From: Psychrobacter sp. PG1
Lineage (GTDB): Bacteria > Pseudomonadota > Gammaproteobacteria > Pseudomonadales > Moraxellaceae
NCBI RefSeq assembly: GCF_014897815.1
Contig: NZ_JABUZG010000046.1
Span: forward strand, 95,796 to 159,795
DNA length: 64,000 bases
Direction: 5' to 3'
A model generated the notes under the pieces. It was not told the origin of the DNA. It was given only the letters and a program-made list of their open reading frames with translations, and searched no databases. Every line of letters starts with the position of its first letter. Position 1 is the stretch's first letter. Below are positions 18,244 to 27,151 of the stretch, one piece after another. The translations under genes and the position numbers were made by a program.

Positions 18244-18978
18244 CTACCCTATGGTCGATTGACGGTGGGTTGACTGACGGCTCAGCTTTTTAGCATAGCG
18301 CGCCGCTGGATTGGCGCGCCATTCGAGCCACATCATAAAACCAGTAATCAACATGGTTAAACCCAGATAAATAATCGCTGCTGCCATATAAAAGGTGAAT
18401 GGCTGCTGCGTTGATTGGGCGGCACGTGATGCCTGATACATGATGTCTTTGAGACCCACGACCGATACCAATGCAGTATCTTTGAGCAACACCAAAAACA
18501 AATTACCCAATCCTGGCAACGCAATCTGCCAAACTTGCGGCAAGGTAATGCGATAAAACGTCTGAAAAGGGCGCATACCAATCGCTTGCGCCGCTTCTCT
18601 CTGCCCTATCGGAATCTCTTGGATTGACATGCGAAAAATTTCAGTCGCATAAGCGCCAAACGCGATAGACAACGCCATCACGCCACCCCAAAAGGCACTG
18701 ATCTCAACATATTCGTTATAGCCGAATTTTTTGAGAATCGTCATCAGCAGCATAGAGCCACCGTAATAGATGAACAGTACCAATAGCAACTCTGGAATAC
18801 CGCGCATTGTCGCCGTATACACAGTCGCAATTTTACGCAGCAGCCAGACGTTGGACAGCTTAGCTGTGGCACCGAGCAGCCCTAAAGCCATGCCGATGAC
18901 TAAACTGGTCATGGCAAGCTTGATGGTGACGGTAGCGCCGCTCAGTAGTAGCGCGCCAAATCCTTGTAAATCAAACAC
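18244..18978 (-). CDS. Polar/basic amino-acid ABC transporter permease (ArtQ/HisQ-like)
   Basis: 244 residues with hydrophobic helices and EAA loop GQREAAQAIGMRPFQTFYRITLPQVWQ. The N-terminal FDLQGFGALLLSGATVTIKLA is typical of HisQ/ArtQ permeases. Heterodimer partner of the gene at 17506. A strong terminator at 19312-19353 separates it from the binding-protein genes, so it needs read-through or its own promoter in 18979-19311. Confidence 0.86.
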   Translation of the reverse strand: MFDLQGFGALLLSGATVTIKLAMTSLVIGMALGLLGATAKLSNVWLLRKIATVYTATMRGIPELLLVLFIYYGGSMLLMTILKKFGYNEYVEISAFWGGVMALSIAFGAYATEIFRMSIQEIPIGQREAAQAIGMRPFQTFYRITLPQVWQIALPGLGNLFLVLLKDTALVSVVGLKDIMYQASRAAQSTQQPFTFYMAAAIIYLGLTMLITGFMMWLEWRANPAARYAKKLSRQSTHRQSTIG

Positions 18979-19311
18979 AATTATCCACTCAGTCTCTTTA
19001 TATTAGCAATTTGCAAAATATGAGTTAAAAGAATCAGCATCAATAGCTGAGCGCTGCTAATAAACGTATTTTATACCAAATAGACCTTGGTATTTTGCGT
19101 CATAGATGGACGTCAAATCAATACAGTTATTGCGGCGGAAATTGACACAGTAGAAATGAGCGCTGATTTTATCATATTCGCTGCCAGCTATGTTAATACT
19201 CACACGTAAAAGCAGTGCTTAAATAGCCCCTTATCTTCTTAAAAATGCATTAAATCAGTCATATTTTTACAAACCGAACAGTCAACATTATAAGACCAAA
19301 CTATTTTTTAT
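18979..19311. other. Intergenic region upstream of the permease pair
   Basis: Non-coding spacer inside the second ABC cluster. It lies after the terminator at 19312-19353 and should hold the promoter for the two permease genes if they are not expressed by read-through. No clear consensus promoter or operator seen. Confidence 0.35.
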
Positions 19312-19353
19312 AAAAAATAAAAAAAGGATACCGCTATTAAAGCAATACCCTTT
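19312..19353 (-). terminator. Strong terminator after the binding-protein genes
   Basis: AAAGGGTATTGC pairs with GCGGTATCCTTT along 12 positions (three G-T pairs) with a seven-base loop, then a long T-rich run on the minus strand. Confidence 0.8.
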
Positions 19354-19436
19354 CTACAAAGTGGAATCCAACTTAACCTACTAGACATCATCATTCTAAC
19401 GGTTACGATGCAACAGTGCTAAACATATTTTAAGAC

Positions 19437-20357
19437 TTATTCAGCAGGTTTTTCTGTCGGCTCAGTAGTGACCGTTGAGCTTGATACTGGAATCGCAAAA
19501 TATTTTTGATTGATTTTATCGTAAGTGCCATTCGCTTTAATATTGACCAATGACTTATTGATTTTTGCTTGCAATGCATCGCCTGGGCGCACCGCGATGG
19601 CAAAATTATCATTGATGTCAATCTCTTGACCTTTGAGCGCATACTGACTGCCTGAGGTGGAGCCAAGCCATTCTAGCGCTGGCAGCTTATCAGACACCAT
19701 CGCATCAACACGATTCGAGCCCAAATCCAAAAACGCATTACTTAGCGTGTCATAAAGCTTCATGTCAGCATTTGGATAAACCTTTTCTAACCACTGCGAA
19801 GAAATGGTCGAGCGCTGAGCGGCAATAGAATGCGCATTGATATCATCGCTATTACTGGGATCGAAGCTGCTGTCTTTTTTTGCCAAAAACACCAAGGTAT
19901 TGCTAAAGTACGGCTCTGTAAAGCTGACTTGTTGCTCACGCTCAGGCGTCACCGACATAGCGGCCACAATCGCATCATACTTACCCGCTTTTAGACCCGG
20001 GATGATACCGTCCCAATCTTGCGCCGTGATTTCACACGTTACCTTCATATCGGCACAGATAGCGTTGGCAATATCAACATCAAAACCACCAAGGGTGCCA
20101 TCCGCATTGGTATAGTTGAAGGGGGCATAAGCGCCTTCGGTACCAATACGTAACACATCACCCGTCGCTGCGGTCTCAGCGGCGTCTGGGCTGACATCAT
20201 CATTTGCATCATTTGCATCATTTTGACCATTGCTACACCCTGCTAAGGTTAAAAGCGCCGCCATCGCAAGCAAGGGCGCTGAAAAACGTCGCGCCTTGAT
20301 GCCATTGATAACGGATGCGTTCGCGATTGCACGGTGTTGGTCAAAATGGTTGTTCAT
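19437..20357 (-). CDS. Amino-acid-binding lipoprotein (family 3), copy 1
   Basis: 306 residues from the ATG at 20357, which has AGGA five bases upstream; longer in-frame starts lack a ribosome site. Signal peptide ends in lipobox LAGC, followed by an Asn/Asp/Ala linker. The binding fold has LRIGTEGAYAPFNYTNADG, GFDVDIANAICADMKV, AQDWDGIIPGLKAGKYDAIVAAMSVTPERE and a closing KYFAIPV, as in ArgT/HisJ/ArtI proteins for basic or polar amino acids. Third of three tandem paralogues in the order of transcription. Confidence 0.86.
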   Translation of the reverse strand: MNNHFDQHRAIANASVINGIKARRFSAPLLAMAALLTLAGCSNGQNDANDANDDVSPDAAETAATGDVLRIGTEGAYAPFNYTNADGTLGGFDVDIANAICADMKVTCEITAQDWDGIIPGLKAGKYDAIVAAMSVTPEREQQVSFTEPYFSNTLVFLAKKDSSFDPSNSDDINAHSIAAQRSTISSQWLEKVYPNADMKLYDTLSNAFLDLGSNRVDAMVSDKLPALEWLGSTSGSQYALKGQEIDINDNFAIAVRPGDALQAKINKSLVNIKANGTYDKINQKYFAIPVSSSTVTTEPTEKPAE

Positions 20358-20389
20358 GATCATCCTTGGGGTTTGTGAGTAAAGTAACA

Positions 20390-20451
20390 CTCATCTCTAT
20401 GAGTGAATATCGCCATACGTGACAGCCATATCAGCCGAGCACAGAGATGAG
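20390..20451 (-). other. Intercistronic stem with long loop between binding-protein genes 2 and 1
   Basis: CTCATCTCT (20390-20398) is the exact complement of AGAGATGAG (20443-20451); the loop is about 44 bases. No T-run. Possibly an RNA-stability element. Confidence 0.35.
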
Positions 20452-20459
20452 CTATGATA

Positions 20460-21386
20460 TTAGTTAGTCGCCGCTTCAGCTGATTCTTCTTTTACTTCAA
20501 CAGCATCATCACCTTCAACCACCATCACTTCTTTTACGTCGGTGGTTGCCACGGCTTTTTGCGCAGCAGCAGTAGAGCTGGTGCCAAAATAGCTGCCTGT
20601 GATTTGGTCATAAGTACCGTTTTCTTTTAATTCAGCCAACGCTTTATTGAACTTAGCGACCAATGGATCGCCTTTACGAAGCGCGATACCCATGGCATCT
20701 TCGTCGGTGCTGATTTCTTGTCCTTTCACTTCATAGTCTTTGCCAGCATCCGTTTTTAGCCAATCGATGCCAGTGACTTTATCGGACATCATTGCCCGTA
20801 CGCGACCTGAAGTCAGATCCAGATACGCATTATCTTGGGTATCATAAAGCTTGATATCAGCATCTGCATGTTCATCCTGCAAGTACTGTGAAGCGACGGT
20901 TGAGCGCTGTGAGGCAATGGGCTGACCTTTTAATGCATCGACGCGAATGTCATCACCTTTTTTACCGATCAAGATAATGCCGGTGTGAAAGTACGGGTCA
21001 GTGAATTCAACCACTTCTTTACGCTCAGGCGTGATCGACATACCTGCGATAATTGCATCGAATTTTTGGGCATTTAGACCAGGAATGAGACCATCCCAAT
21101 CTTGTGAGATGACTTCACATTTTGCTTTCATTTGTGCACACAGAGCGTCGACCAGCTCAATCTCATAACCAATTAACTTGCCATCAGCATCGGTATAACT
21201 GAACGGCTTATAGCTTGATTCGGTGGCAATTTTTATGTTCATAGGTGCATCGGCTGTGGTGTCAGCTGCCGCCCCATCTTCTGGCGTGGCGCTATTATTA
21301 CAACCAGCCAGCATAAGCATCGCGGCACTTAATGGCGCAAGCCAAAGCGCCTTAGTTTTTAATGATGATGTCATTGATATTGTCAT
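20460..21386 (-). CDS. Amino-acid-binding lipoprotein (family 3), copy 2
   Basis: 308 residues from the ATG at 21386, chosen for the AAGGA nine bases upstream; a longer frame opens at a TTG without support. Lipobox LAGC after the signal peptide. Core motifs MNIKIATESSYKPFSYTDADG, GYEIELVDALCAQMKA, SQDWDGLIPGLNAQKFDAIIAGMSITPER and AMMSDKVTGIDWL match the basic/polar amino-acid binding family. Distinctive features are a divergent ligand-pocket region and a C-terminal Glu/Val/Ala-rich tail of about 40 residues (ending EVKEESAEAATN) absent from the other two copies. Confidence 0.86.
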   Translation of the reverse strand: MTISMTSSLKTKALWLAPLSAAMLMLAGCNNSATPEDGAAADTTADAPMNIKIATESSYKPFSYTDADGKLIGYEIELVDALCAQMKAKCEVISQDWDGLIPGLNAQKFDAIIAGMSITPERKEVVEFTDPYFHTGIILIGKKGDDIRVDALKGQPIASQRSTVASQYLQDEHADADIKLYDTQDNAYLDLTSGRVRAMMSDKVTGIDWLKTDAGKDYEVKGQEISTDEDAMGIALRKGDPLVAKFNKALAELKENGTYDQITGSYFGTSSTAAAQKAVATTDVKEVMVVEGDDAVEVKEESAEAATN

Positions 21387-21418
21387 GTTTGCTATTCCTT
21401 CATTTTTCAATCAGAAGA

Positions 21419-22216
21419 TTATTGACCAAAGTTCGCTTGCTCAAGACGGGCCAGCTCACCGTTACTACGGATTTCGCTGAGTGCTTTATTAAAGTCGTCT
21501 CTGAGTGCGTCACCTTTACGAACAGCAATGGCAATATTATCGTCATTGTCAATTTCGTCACCAACGATACCAAAGCCTTCAGGGTTGTCTGCCAACCATG
21601 ATTTGGCAGAGACTTTTTCCGCCAATACCGCATCGCTACGACCAGACTTTAGATCCAGATAAGCATTGTCATAATTGTCATACAACTGCACAGTATTGCC
21701 GTCTTTGCCTTCATAGTTATCTTGTAAATAAGCGCCAGGCGTGGTTGAACGTTGACCACCAAGTGTCAAGTTTTTGATCGCCATAGGATCAAAACTGCCT
21801 TTGGTATCGGTCAGCCAAACCATCGTATTGGCAAAGTAAGGCTCGGTAAAGTCGACTTTTTCTTGACGCTCAGGTGTAATAGACATACCCGCAATCACTG
21901 CATCATACTTTTGTGCTAAAAGACCCGGAATAATACCATCCCAATCTTGAGCGACGATTTCACATTTGGCTTGCATCTGTTTACACAAGGCATTGGCAAC
22001 GTCAATATCGTAGCCTGCCAAGCTGCCATCAGCATTGGTGTAGTTAAAAGGAGGGTAAGCACCTTCGGTCGCGATACGAATGGTCTTGCCAGCCGTTTCT
22101 GCTGCAGTGGCGTCAGTGTTGCTATCAGTAGTTTCATTAGCCGGTTGACTACAGGCGCTCAGCATCAATGCGGCGGTAACGGTCATCGATGACCACAATA
22201 GGCGAGAATTCGACAT
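21419..22216 (-). CDS. Amino-acid-binding lipoprotein (family 3), copy 3
   Basis: 265 residues from the ATG at 22216 (AGGA seven bases upstream; an ATG just before it is also possible). Lipobox LSAC follows a short signal peptide. Binding fold: IRIATEGAYPPFNYTNADG, GYDIDVANALCKQMQA, AQDWDGIIPGLLAQKYDAVIAGMSITPERQ and EQANFGQ at the end. Very similar to copy 1 in the ligand-contact segments. First of the three after the ATPase gene. Likely substrate a basic or polar amino acid such as arginine, lysine or histidine; not decidable here. Confidence 0.86.
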   Translation of the reverse strand: MSNSRLLWSSMTVTAALMLSACSQPANETTDSNTDATAAETAGKTIRIATEGAYPPFNYTNADGSLAGYDIDVANALCKQMQAKCEIVAQDWDGIIPGLLAQKYDAVIAGMSITPERQEKVDFTEPYFANTMVWLTDTKGSFDPMAIKNLTLGGQRSTTPGAYLQDNYEGKDGNTVQLYDNYDNAYLDLKSGRSDAVLAEKVSAKSWLADNPEGFGIVGDEIDNDDNIAIAVRKGDALRDDFNKALSEIRSNGELARLEQANFGQ

Positions 22217-22472
22217 CATACATTCCTTAAATTCTGATGGGTTTTTAATGTAGGGTTCTGATATTTTGTTCTCTGACGTCCCTGCCAGACAAGCAATATA
22301 GATAGCAGAATACACAAGCAGCCGTCATTATCGACCACCTGTAAACCTTCTGATAATACCTGAGTAAAATATCAAAAACAAACGTTTTACATACCGACTG
22401 TTATTAACGAGTAATAAACGGTCAACGCTGCTTACTAAGCAGTAATTTTATGCTTAAAATAAAATGACGATA

Positions 22473-22495
22473 GGGTGGTAAGAATATTACCACCC
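22473..22495 (-). terminator. Hairpin after the ATPase gene, possible attenuator
   Basis: GGGTGGTAA pairs perfectly with TTACCACCC around a five-base loop. The minus-strand tail is T-rich only after several bases, so termination may be partial. Lies 36 bases beyond the stop at 22531. Confidence 0.5.
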
Positions 22496-22530
22496 CATTT
22501 TTGCATATAAAACGAATACTAAATACGAGG

Positions 22531-23328
22531 CTAGTTCTGACGATGCGATGCCATAAAGTCTTTGACACGCTCAGAGGTAGGATTATCAAAAACTTGCTCA
22601 GGCGTGCCAATCTCTTCAATCACGCCTTGATGCAAGAACACCACTTTGCTTGATACTTCTCTCGCAAAACGCATCTCATGGGTGACGATAAGCATAGTAC
22701 GCCCCTCTTCTGCCAACTCACGCATGACAGCGAGCACTTCATTAACCAGTTCAGGATCTAAGGCTGAGGTTGGCTCATCGAATAACAGCACTTGTGGCTG
22801 CATGGCAAGCGCACGAGCAATAGCGACACGCTGACGCTGACCACCAGATAAATTCGCTGGATAGGCGTCTTTTTTATCAAGCAAACCGACTTTATCGAGT
22901 AGCTTTTCAGCATCGCTAATGGCTTGATCTTTTTTAATCTTTAAAACCTGCGTTGGTCCTTCGATGATGTTTTGCAAAATCGTTTTGTGCGGCCACAAGT
23001 TAAAGTTTTGGAAGACAAAACCCACGCGCGCGCGCAAGTTTTCCAATTGCTTAATATCGACCGCTTGCAGCTCACCTGACTTAGCAGGCTTGAGCATCAG
23101 CTCATCATTACCGATAATAATACGACCTTGATTGGGCTTTTCGAGCAAATTAATGCAGCGCAGCAAGGTAGATTTACCTGAGCCTGATGAGCCCAAAATA
23201 GAGATGACATCACCGTCATATGCGGTAAGGGACACCCCTTTTAGAACTGCCAATGAGCCATAGCTTTTATGGACGTCTTGTAAATCTAAGGCGATAGGCC
23301 GAGTCGGATCTTTTGCAATATCAAGCAT
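22531..23328 (-). CDS. Polar/basic amino-acid ABC transporter, ATP-binding subunit (HisP/ArtP-like)
   Basis: 265 residues. Walker [13 protein letters not shown], signature [16 protein letters not shown], Walker [14 protein letters not shown], switch histidine in IVTHEMRFA. The insert with [18 protein letters not shown] before the Q-loop resembles HisP/ArgT-system ATPases. First gene of the cluster; no second ATPase is present for the three binding proteins that follow, so all probably share it. Confidence 0.9.
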   Translation of the reverse strand: MLDIAKDPTRPIALDLQDVHKSYGSLAVLKGVSLTAYDGDVISILGSSGSGKSTLLRCINLLEKPNQGRIIIGNDELMLKPAKSGELQAVDIKQLENLRARVGFVFQNFNLWPHKTILQNIIEGPTQVLKIKKDQAISDAEKLLDKVGLLDKKDAYPANLSGGQRQRVAIARALAMQPQVLLFDEPTSALDPELVNEVLAVMRELAEEGRTMLIVTHEMRFAREVSSKVVFLHQGVIEEIGTPEQVFDNPTSERVKDFMASHRQN

Positions 23329-23586
23329 GGTTCAGCAGACTTCCAATAAATATGAGTGAAAACACGAATAAAAATGAATAAAAAATAGCGGCATAGGCAG
23401 CATAAATAGTATCAGCATCAATCATAACATTATTGTGATAAGGCAATGATTCGTGACACAAATAGAAAAAATGTCACATTGTCTCTTATTACACAGCAAA
23501 AAGGCAAATCCTGTATTGAACCAGAGGCTCAATCAACGCTCAATCAGTGGTAAATACATATTAATAAGCCACTAAATAGCTAACAC
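23329..23586. other. Intergenic region upstream of the second ABC cluster
   Basis: AT-rich non-coding spacer that should carry the promoter of the ATPase gene. No ORF and no convincing operator recognised. Confidence 0.35.
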
Positions 23587-23622
23587 AAAAAAGCCCAGAC
23601 TGTATTTACAGCGCTGAGCCTT
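23587..23622 (-). terminator. Terminator after the small acidic lipoprotein gene
   Basis: A two-part stem (GGC-CAG and CTGT/ACAG) capped by AAAT, followed by six T on the minus strand. Confidence 0.6.
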
Positions 23623-23722
23623 ATTTTATCACTTTCGTGTACTGGGCGTAGTTTTATCTGATTATCTAGTTTTATTCGCTTATATCATTAACTAATGATA
23701 GTCAGTTAATCAAAGTAGCGAT

Positions 23723-24046
23723 TTAATACGTCGAGACATGTTCTTCGCTCTCAGTACCATCTATCACTTCGGCGTCATCTGCTGTTGCTATCGCCACATC
23801 GTCATTATTACCCACTGCCATGCCATCATCGGCACTAGCAACTGCAATATCATCACCTTCGCCTGCTGTCGCAACACCAGTAGCTTCATCCTCTACTGCT
23901 GTTTGTGCATCAACGGCTGGAGCAGTTTCCATAGGGGCTTCCTCTTTCTTACCGCAAGCGCCCAATGTCAATGCCGCGGCAACCAAACCAACTGTCAGCA
24001 AGCTTTTACGCGTGGTGTTGTCGATAGTGTCATTTCTAATAGCCAT
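23723..24046 (-). CDS. Small acidic lipoprotein of unknown function
   Basis: 107 residues. A basic N-terminus and hydrophobic segment (SLLTVGLVAAALTLGAC) end in lipobox LGAC, then a GKKEEAPME start. The mature part is almost entirely Ala, Asp, Glu, Val, Gly and Thr, with repeated units such as DDIAVAS, DDGMAVG, DDVAIAT and DDAEV. No catalytic or binding motif. Looks like a disordered acidic envelope protein anchored by lipid. No family recognised; single gene with its own terminator. Confidence 0.7.
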   Translation of the reverse strand: MAIRNDTIDNTTRKSLLTVGLVAAALTLGACGKKEEAPMETAPAVDAQTAVEDEATGVATAGEGDDIAVASADDGMAVGNNDDVAIATADDAEVIDGTESEEHVSTY

Positions 24047-24509
24047 TTTTATTCTCCATCATTATTTCATTTATTGAATTGTATTTGACGAGCAACCATT
24101 CGTTCATGAATGTCTGCCCTTTAATTGCTTTTTGATGCATCGTTAAGCTCTACTAGTTAAGCTCTACTATACGTATGATTAATGCTAGCTACCTTAGTAG
24201 TTACAACGCAGTTCTGTTAAAACCACGTAACCGCAAACTTGCATTTCTGCTTTCTCTAAAACGGTGCTTGTGTCATGAAATGGCAAGGACTCAGTAATGG
24301 TAAAGTCAGTAAAATGACGCGACGACTATGCTCATAAACGCTATGTAAAGCAGGCACTGTTCACAAAATCATCTTTACTATCGCCTCAATCTCCTCTATG
24401 TTAAATAACATAATACCTGATAGGTATCTAAATCATCTTTTTGCCACACTTTCGCCTTTTTGGGCGCTTTCATTTGCTTAAAACATTTATAACATAAGGA
24501 AAATAATTT
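24047..24509. promoter_or_regulatory. Upstream region of proA with tandem repeat and palindrome
   Basis: 463 non-coding bases. A 14-base unit, GTTAAGCTCTACTA, is exactly duplicated in tandem at 24142-24169. A 6+6 palindrome, ATACCT-N3-AGGTAT, lies at 24413-24427 and is a candidate operator. A clear AAGGAA ribosome site precedes proA. Confidence 0.45.
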
Positions 24510-25811
24510 ATGAGTCAATCGAATACCACAGACGTTACTGCCTATATGCAAGCTGTCGGCAAGCAAGCAAGAGCGGCTTCTCGTGTGCTGGCTGCGGCAA
24601 ACACTGGTGACAAAAACTCAGCATTAATGGCGATTCATGATGTGTTAAAAGAGGCCAAATCAGATATTTTGGCCGCCAATAAAACCGATATGGATAATGG
24701 ACAAAACAACGATTTAGAGGCAGCCTTACTGGATCGCTTAGAGCTAAATGATGCCCGCTTTGACGGCATGCTCCAAGGGTTAAAAGACGTCGCTTCATTA
24801 CCAGACCCTATCGGCGAAGTCACCGACATGACCTATCAGCCATCAGGGATTCATTTGGGTAAAATGCGGGTGCCGCTCGGCGTGGTCGGTATGATTTATG
24901 AGTCGCGCCCTAACGTGACCTTAGAAGCGGCTTCATTGGCGCTAAAATCAGGCAACGCTATTATCTTGCGCGGCGGCTCTGAAGCGTTTGAATCCAATCA
25001 AGCGATTGCCAAGTGTATCTTGGAAGGACTACAAAAAGTCGGGCTGTCTGAGCACAGTGTGCAAGTATTACAAACGACGGATCGTGCTGCTGTCGGCGAG
25101 CTGATCACCATGACAGATTATGTCGATGTCATCGTGCCACGTGGCGGTAAAGGTCTGATTGCGCGTATCAGTAACGATGCAAAAGTACCTGTAATTAAGC
25201 ATTTAGACGGTAACTGCCATACCTTTATCGATAGTGATGCGGATGCCGAAATCGCCATCAAGGTCAGCGTCAATGCAAAAACCCATCGCTACGGTACGTG
25301 TAATACTATGGAGACGCTATTGATCGACGAATCAGTCGCGGGTGAGCTATTGCCAAAGATTGCCGAAGCCATCATCGCCGCTGATGATGCGATGCAATTG
25401 CGCCTTGATAACAAGTCGCAAGCCATCTTAAATGACAATGCTAAGCTTGCTGGACATCTGTCTGCAGCCACTGCTGAGGATTGGGATACCGAATATTTAG
25501 CGCCTATCTTAGCAGTAAAAGTTTTGTCAGGTATTGACGAAGCCATTGAACATATCAACACTCATGGCAGCCATCATACCGACGTTATCATTACCGACAA
25601 CTATACCAAGTCGCAACGCTTCATCCGTGAAGTCGACTCGGCGAGCGTCATGATTAACGCCTCTAGCCGTTTTGCCGATGGCTTTGAGTATGGATTGGGT
25701 GCCGAGATTGGCATCTCGACCGATAAAATCCATGCTCGTGGTCCAGTAGGACTTGAAGGTCTCACCTCACAAAAATGGATCGTGTATGGTCATGGTGAGA
25801 CTCGCGCCTAA
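24510..25811 (+). CDS. proA: Gamma-glutamyl phosphate reductase
   Basis: 433 residues. Second enzyme of proline synthesis, reducing gamma-glutamyl phosphate to glutamate semialdehyde with NADPH. The catalytic cysteine is Cys236 in [28 protein letters not shown] and [16 protein letters not shown] are diagnostic, as is the closing [15 protein letters not shown]. Complete, with AAGGAA ahead of the ATG. The usual partner proB is not adjacent. Ends with a strong terminator. Confidence 0.95.
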   Translation: MSQSNTTDVTAYMQAVGKQARAASRVLAAANTGDKNSALMAIHDVLKEAKSDILAANKTDMDNGQNNDLEAALLDRLELNDARFDGMLQGLKDVASLPDPIGEVTDMTYQPSGIHLGKMRVPLGVVGMIYESRPNVTLEAASLALKSGNAIILRGGSEAFESNQAIAKCILEGLQKVGLSEHSVQVLQTTDRAAVGELITMTDYVDVIVPRGGKGLIARISNDAKVPVIKHLDGNCHTFIDSDADAEIAIKVSVNAKTHRYGTCNTMETLLIDESVAGELLPKIAEAIIAADDAMQLRLDNKSQAILNDNAKLAGHLSAATAEDWDTEYLAPILAVKVLSGIDEAIEHINTHGSHHTDVIITDNYTKSQRFIREVDSASVMINASSRFADGFEYGLGAEIGISTDKIHARGPVGLEGLTSQKWIVYGHGETRA

Positions 25812-25862
25812 CGTCTTATCGCTTAGCCTATCATCCACTCTCTCATTTAACGTATAATCCAC

Positions 25863-25895
25863 AAAAAAACGCCAGCTCAATTGCTGGCGTTTTTT
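25863..25895 (+). terminator. Terminator after proA
   Basis: ACGCCAGC pairs with GCTGGCGT around a short loop, followed by six T. Confidence 0.9.
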
Positions 25896-25992
25896 AGTAG
25901 TGTCAAATATGTTATATATGCGGCATCAAAACCATATGTATGATAGAAGTCATGCGGCACGATAACAAAACAGGCGATAGGAAAGTGGGCTT

Positions 25993-26763
25993 ATGCAGAG
26001 TGGTAAAATCAAGCACTGGAATTCAGATAAAGGCTATGGCTTTATCGATGTAGACAATCAAAGTGAAGACGTGTTTTTTCATGTGAGTAAAGTGCGATTA
26101 TCACAGCCGATAACCGTTGGTCAAAGCGTCTATTTTAATAGTGAGCGTAATGATAAAAACCAACTACGAGCCACTGAAGTCACTTCCAACGAATTGAGTA
26201 TTTTAGCCACTCCAAACTCAAATATAACCAATCACTATTCAAATACTGGCAGCCGAAACAACTCTACTGATAATAACAAAAACCCGCGACACACTACCCC
26301 TGACAATAGCCATCATCAGCGTGGCAATCAAAACAAGAGAAGCTTAGGCTCTACCCTATTTAGTGTGATTGCCCTTATTGCCGTCGCTGTTTATTTTTTT
26401 GGTGATTTGTCGTCTGGGTTTTTGACCGATAGTATTAACCCAACGACGGTATCAGAAACTTCATCAGAGGCACAGCCAGCAAAGACAAGCGGCGTCACGG
26501 GCGATGCTCAGATAGACAATACCATTGCCCTTATACAACGAGGCGGGCCTTTTCCTTATCCTCATAAAGATGGCACGACATTTTATAATCGTGAGAGCAG
26601 ATTGCCCGCGCAGTCGCAAGGCTACTACCGCGAATATACCGTGCCTACCCCTGGCGTGTCACATCGCGGTGCACGGCGTATCGTCACAGGTGGTCATCCA
26701 CCGACCGTATATTACTTGACCGTTGATCACTATGATAGCTTTCGCAGACTGGACGTAAAATAA
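25993..26763 (+). CDS. Membrane-anchored cold-shock-domain / RNase Sa-type ribonuclease fusion
   Basis: 256 residues in three parts. Residues 1-65 form a cold-shock domain with RNP1 (KGYGFIDV, 13-20) and RNP2 (DVFFHVS, 26-32). A polar Asn/Ser/His linker ends in the basic patch QRGNQNKR, then one helix (about 119-137) spans the membrane; the positive-inside rule puts the cold-shock domain in the cytoplasm. After a Thr/Ser linker, residues 172-256 match guanyl-specific microbial ribonucleases of the RNase Sa/barnase group: GPFPY, NRES (199-202), GYYREYTVPTPG with Glu214, HRGARRI with Arg225 and Arg229, and VDHYDSF with His246, i.e. the catalytic residues are all present. A barstar-like gene starts one base after the stop. 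No cysteines for the usual disulphide. Function of the fusion is unknown. Confidence 0.85.
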   Translation: MQSGKIKHWNSDKGYGFIDVDNQSEDVFFHVSKVRLSQPITVGQSVYFNSERNDKNQLRATEVTSNELSILATPNSNITNHYSNTGSRNNSTDNNKNPRHTTPDNSHHQRGNQNKRSLGSTLFSVIALIAVAVYFFGDLSSGFLTDSINPTTVSETSSEAQPAKTSGVTGDAQIDNTIALIQRGGPFPYPHKDGTTFYNRESRLPAQSQGYYREYTVPTPGVSHRGARRIVTGGHPPTVYYLTVDHYDSFRRLDVK

Positions 26764-26764
26764 T

Positions 26765-27133
26765 ATGAGTAAAGCCATCCACTATATTAATCTGGGTTTT
26801 GACCAAGATATTAACCAAAAAACTACAGCACTAAATGCTAGCATGCCCGCTCAGACTGTTAACATACCGGTAGACGAGATACTCAATAAAACCACATTAT
26901 TAACAAACTTAGCCAATGCCTGTGATTTTCCCAGCTATTTTTCACATAACTGGGATAGCGCATGGGACTGTTTAACGGACAGCGAAGTGACTCACCTGAT
27001 GCTGGATCTAACAGCGGTGAAAAAAATAAACACCGAAGATTTTAATGTTTTCAAAAGCATCATTGAAGATGCTTACAGAGATTTTAGCAAGCCGCAATTA
27101 TGGGTTATTATGCCGTCCGTGGATGATGCCTAG
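26765..27133 (+). CDS. Barstar-family ribonuclease inhibitor
   Basis: 122 residues with no signal peptide, so cytoplasmic. The barstar helix is visible as FPSYFSHNWDSAWDCLTD; Asp64 and Asp68 correspond to the two acidic residues (Asp35 and Asp39) by which barstar plugs the barnase active site, and Trp67 is conserved beside them. The remainder has LMLDLTAVKKI and LWVIMP strands. Translation starts one base after the ribonuclease fusion stop, so production is coupled. It most likely neutralises the RNase domain before that domain crosses the membrane. Confidence 0.88.
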   Translation: MSKAIHYINLGFDQDINQKTTALNASMPAQTVNIPVDEILNKTTLLTNLANACDFPSYFSHNWDSAWDCLTDSEVTHLMLDLTAVKKINTEDFNVFKSIIEDAYRDFSKPQLWVIMPSVDDA

Positions 27134-27151
27134 TCGCCAATCACCACACAA

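Noticed and set aside
20390..20451. Terminator between binding-protein genes 2 and 1
   Set aside because: Nine-base stem with a 44-base loop and no T-run; kept only as a possible RNA structure.
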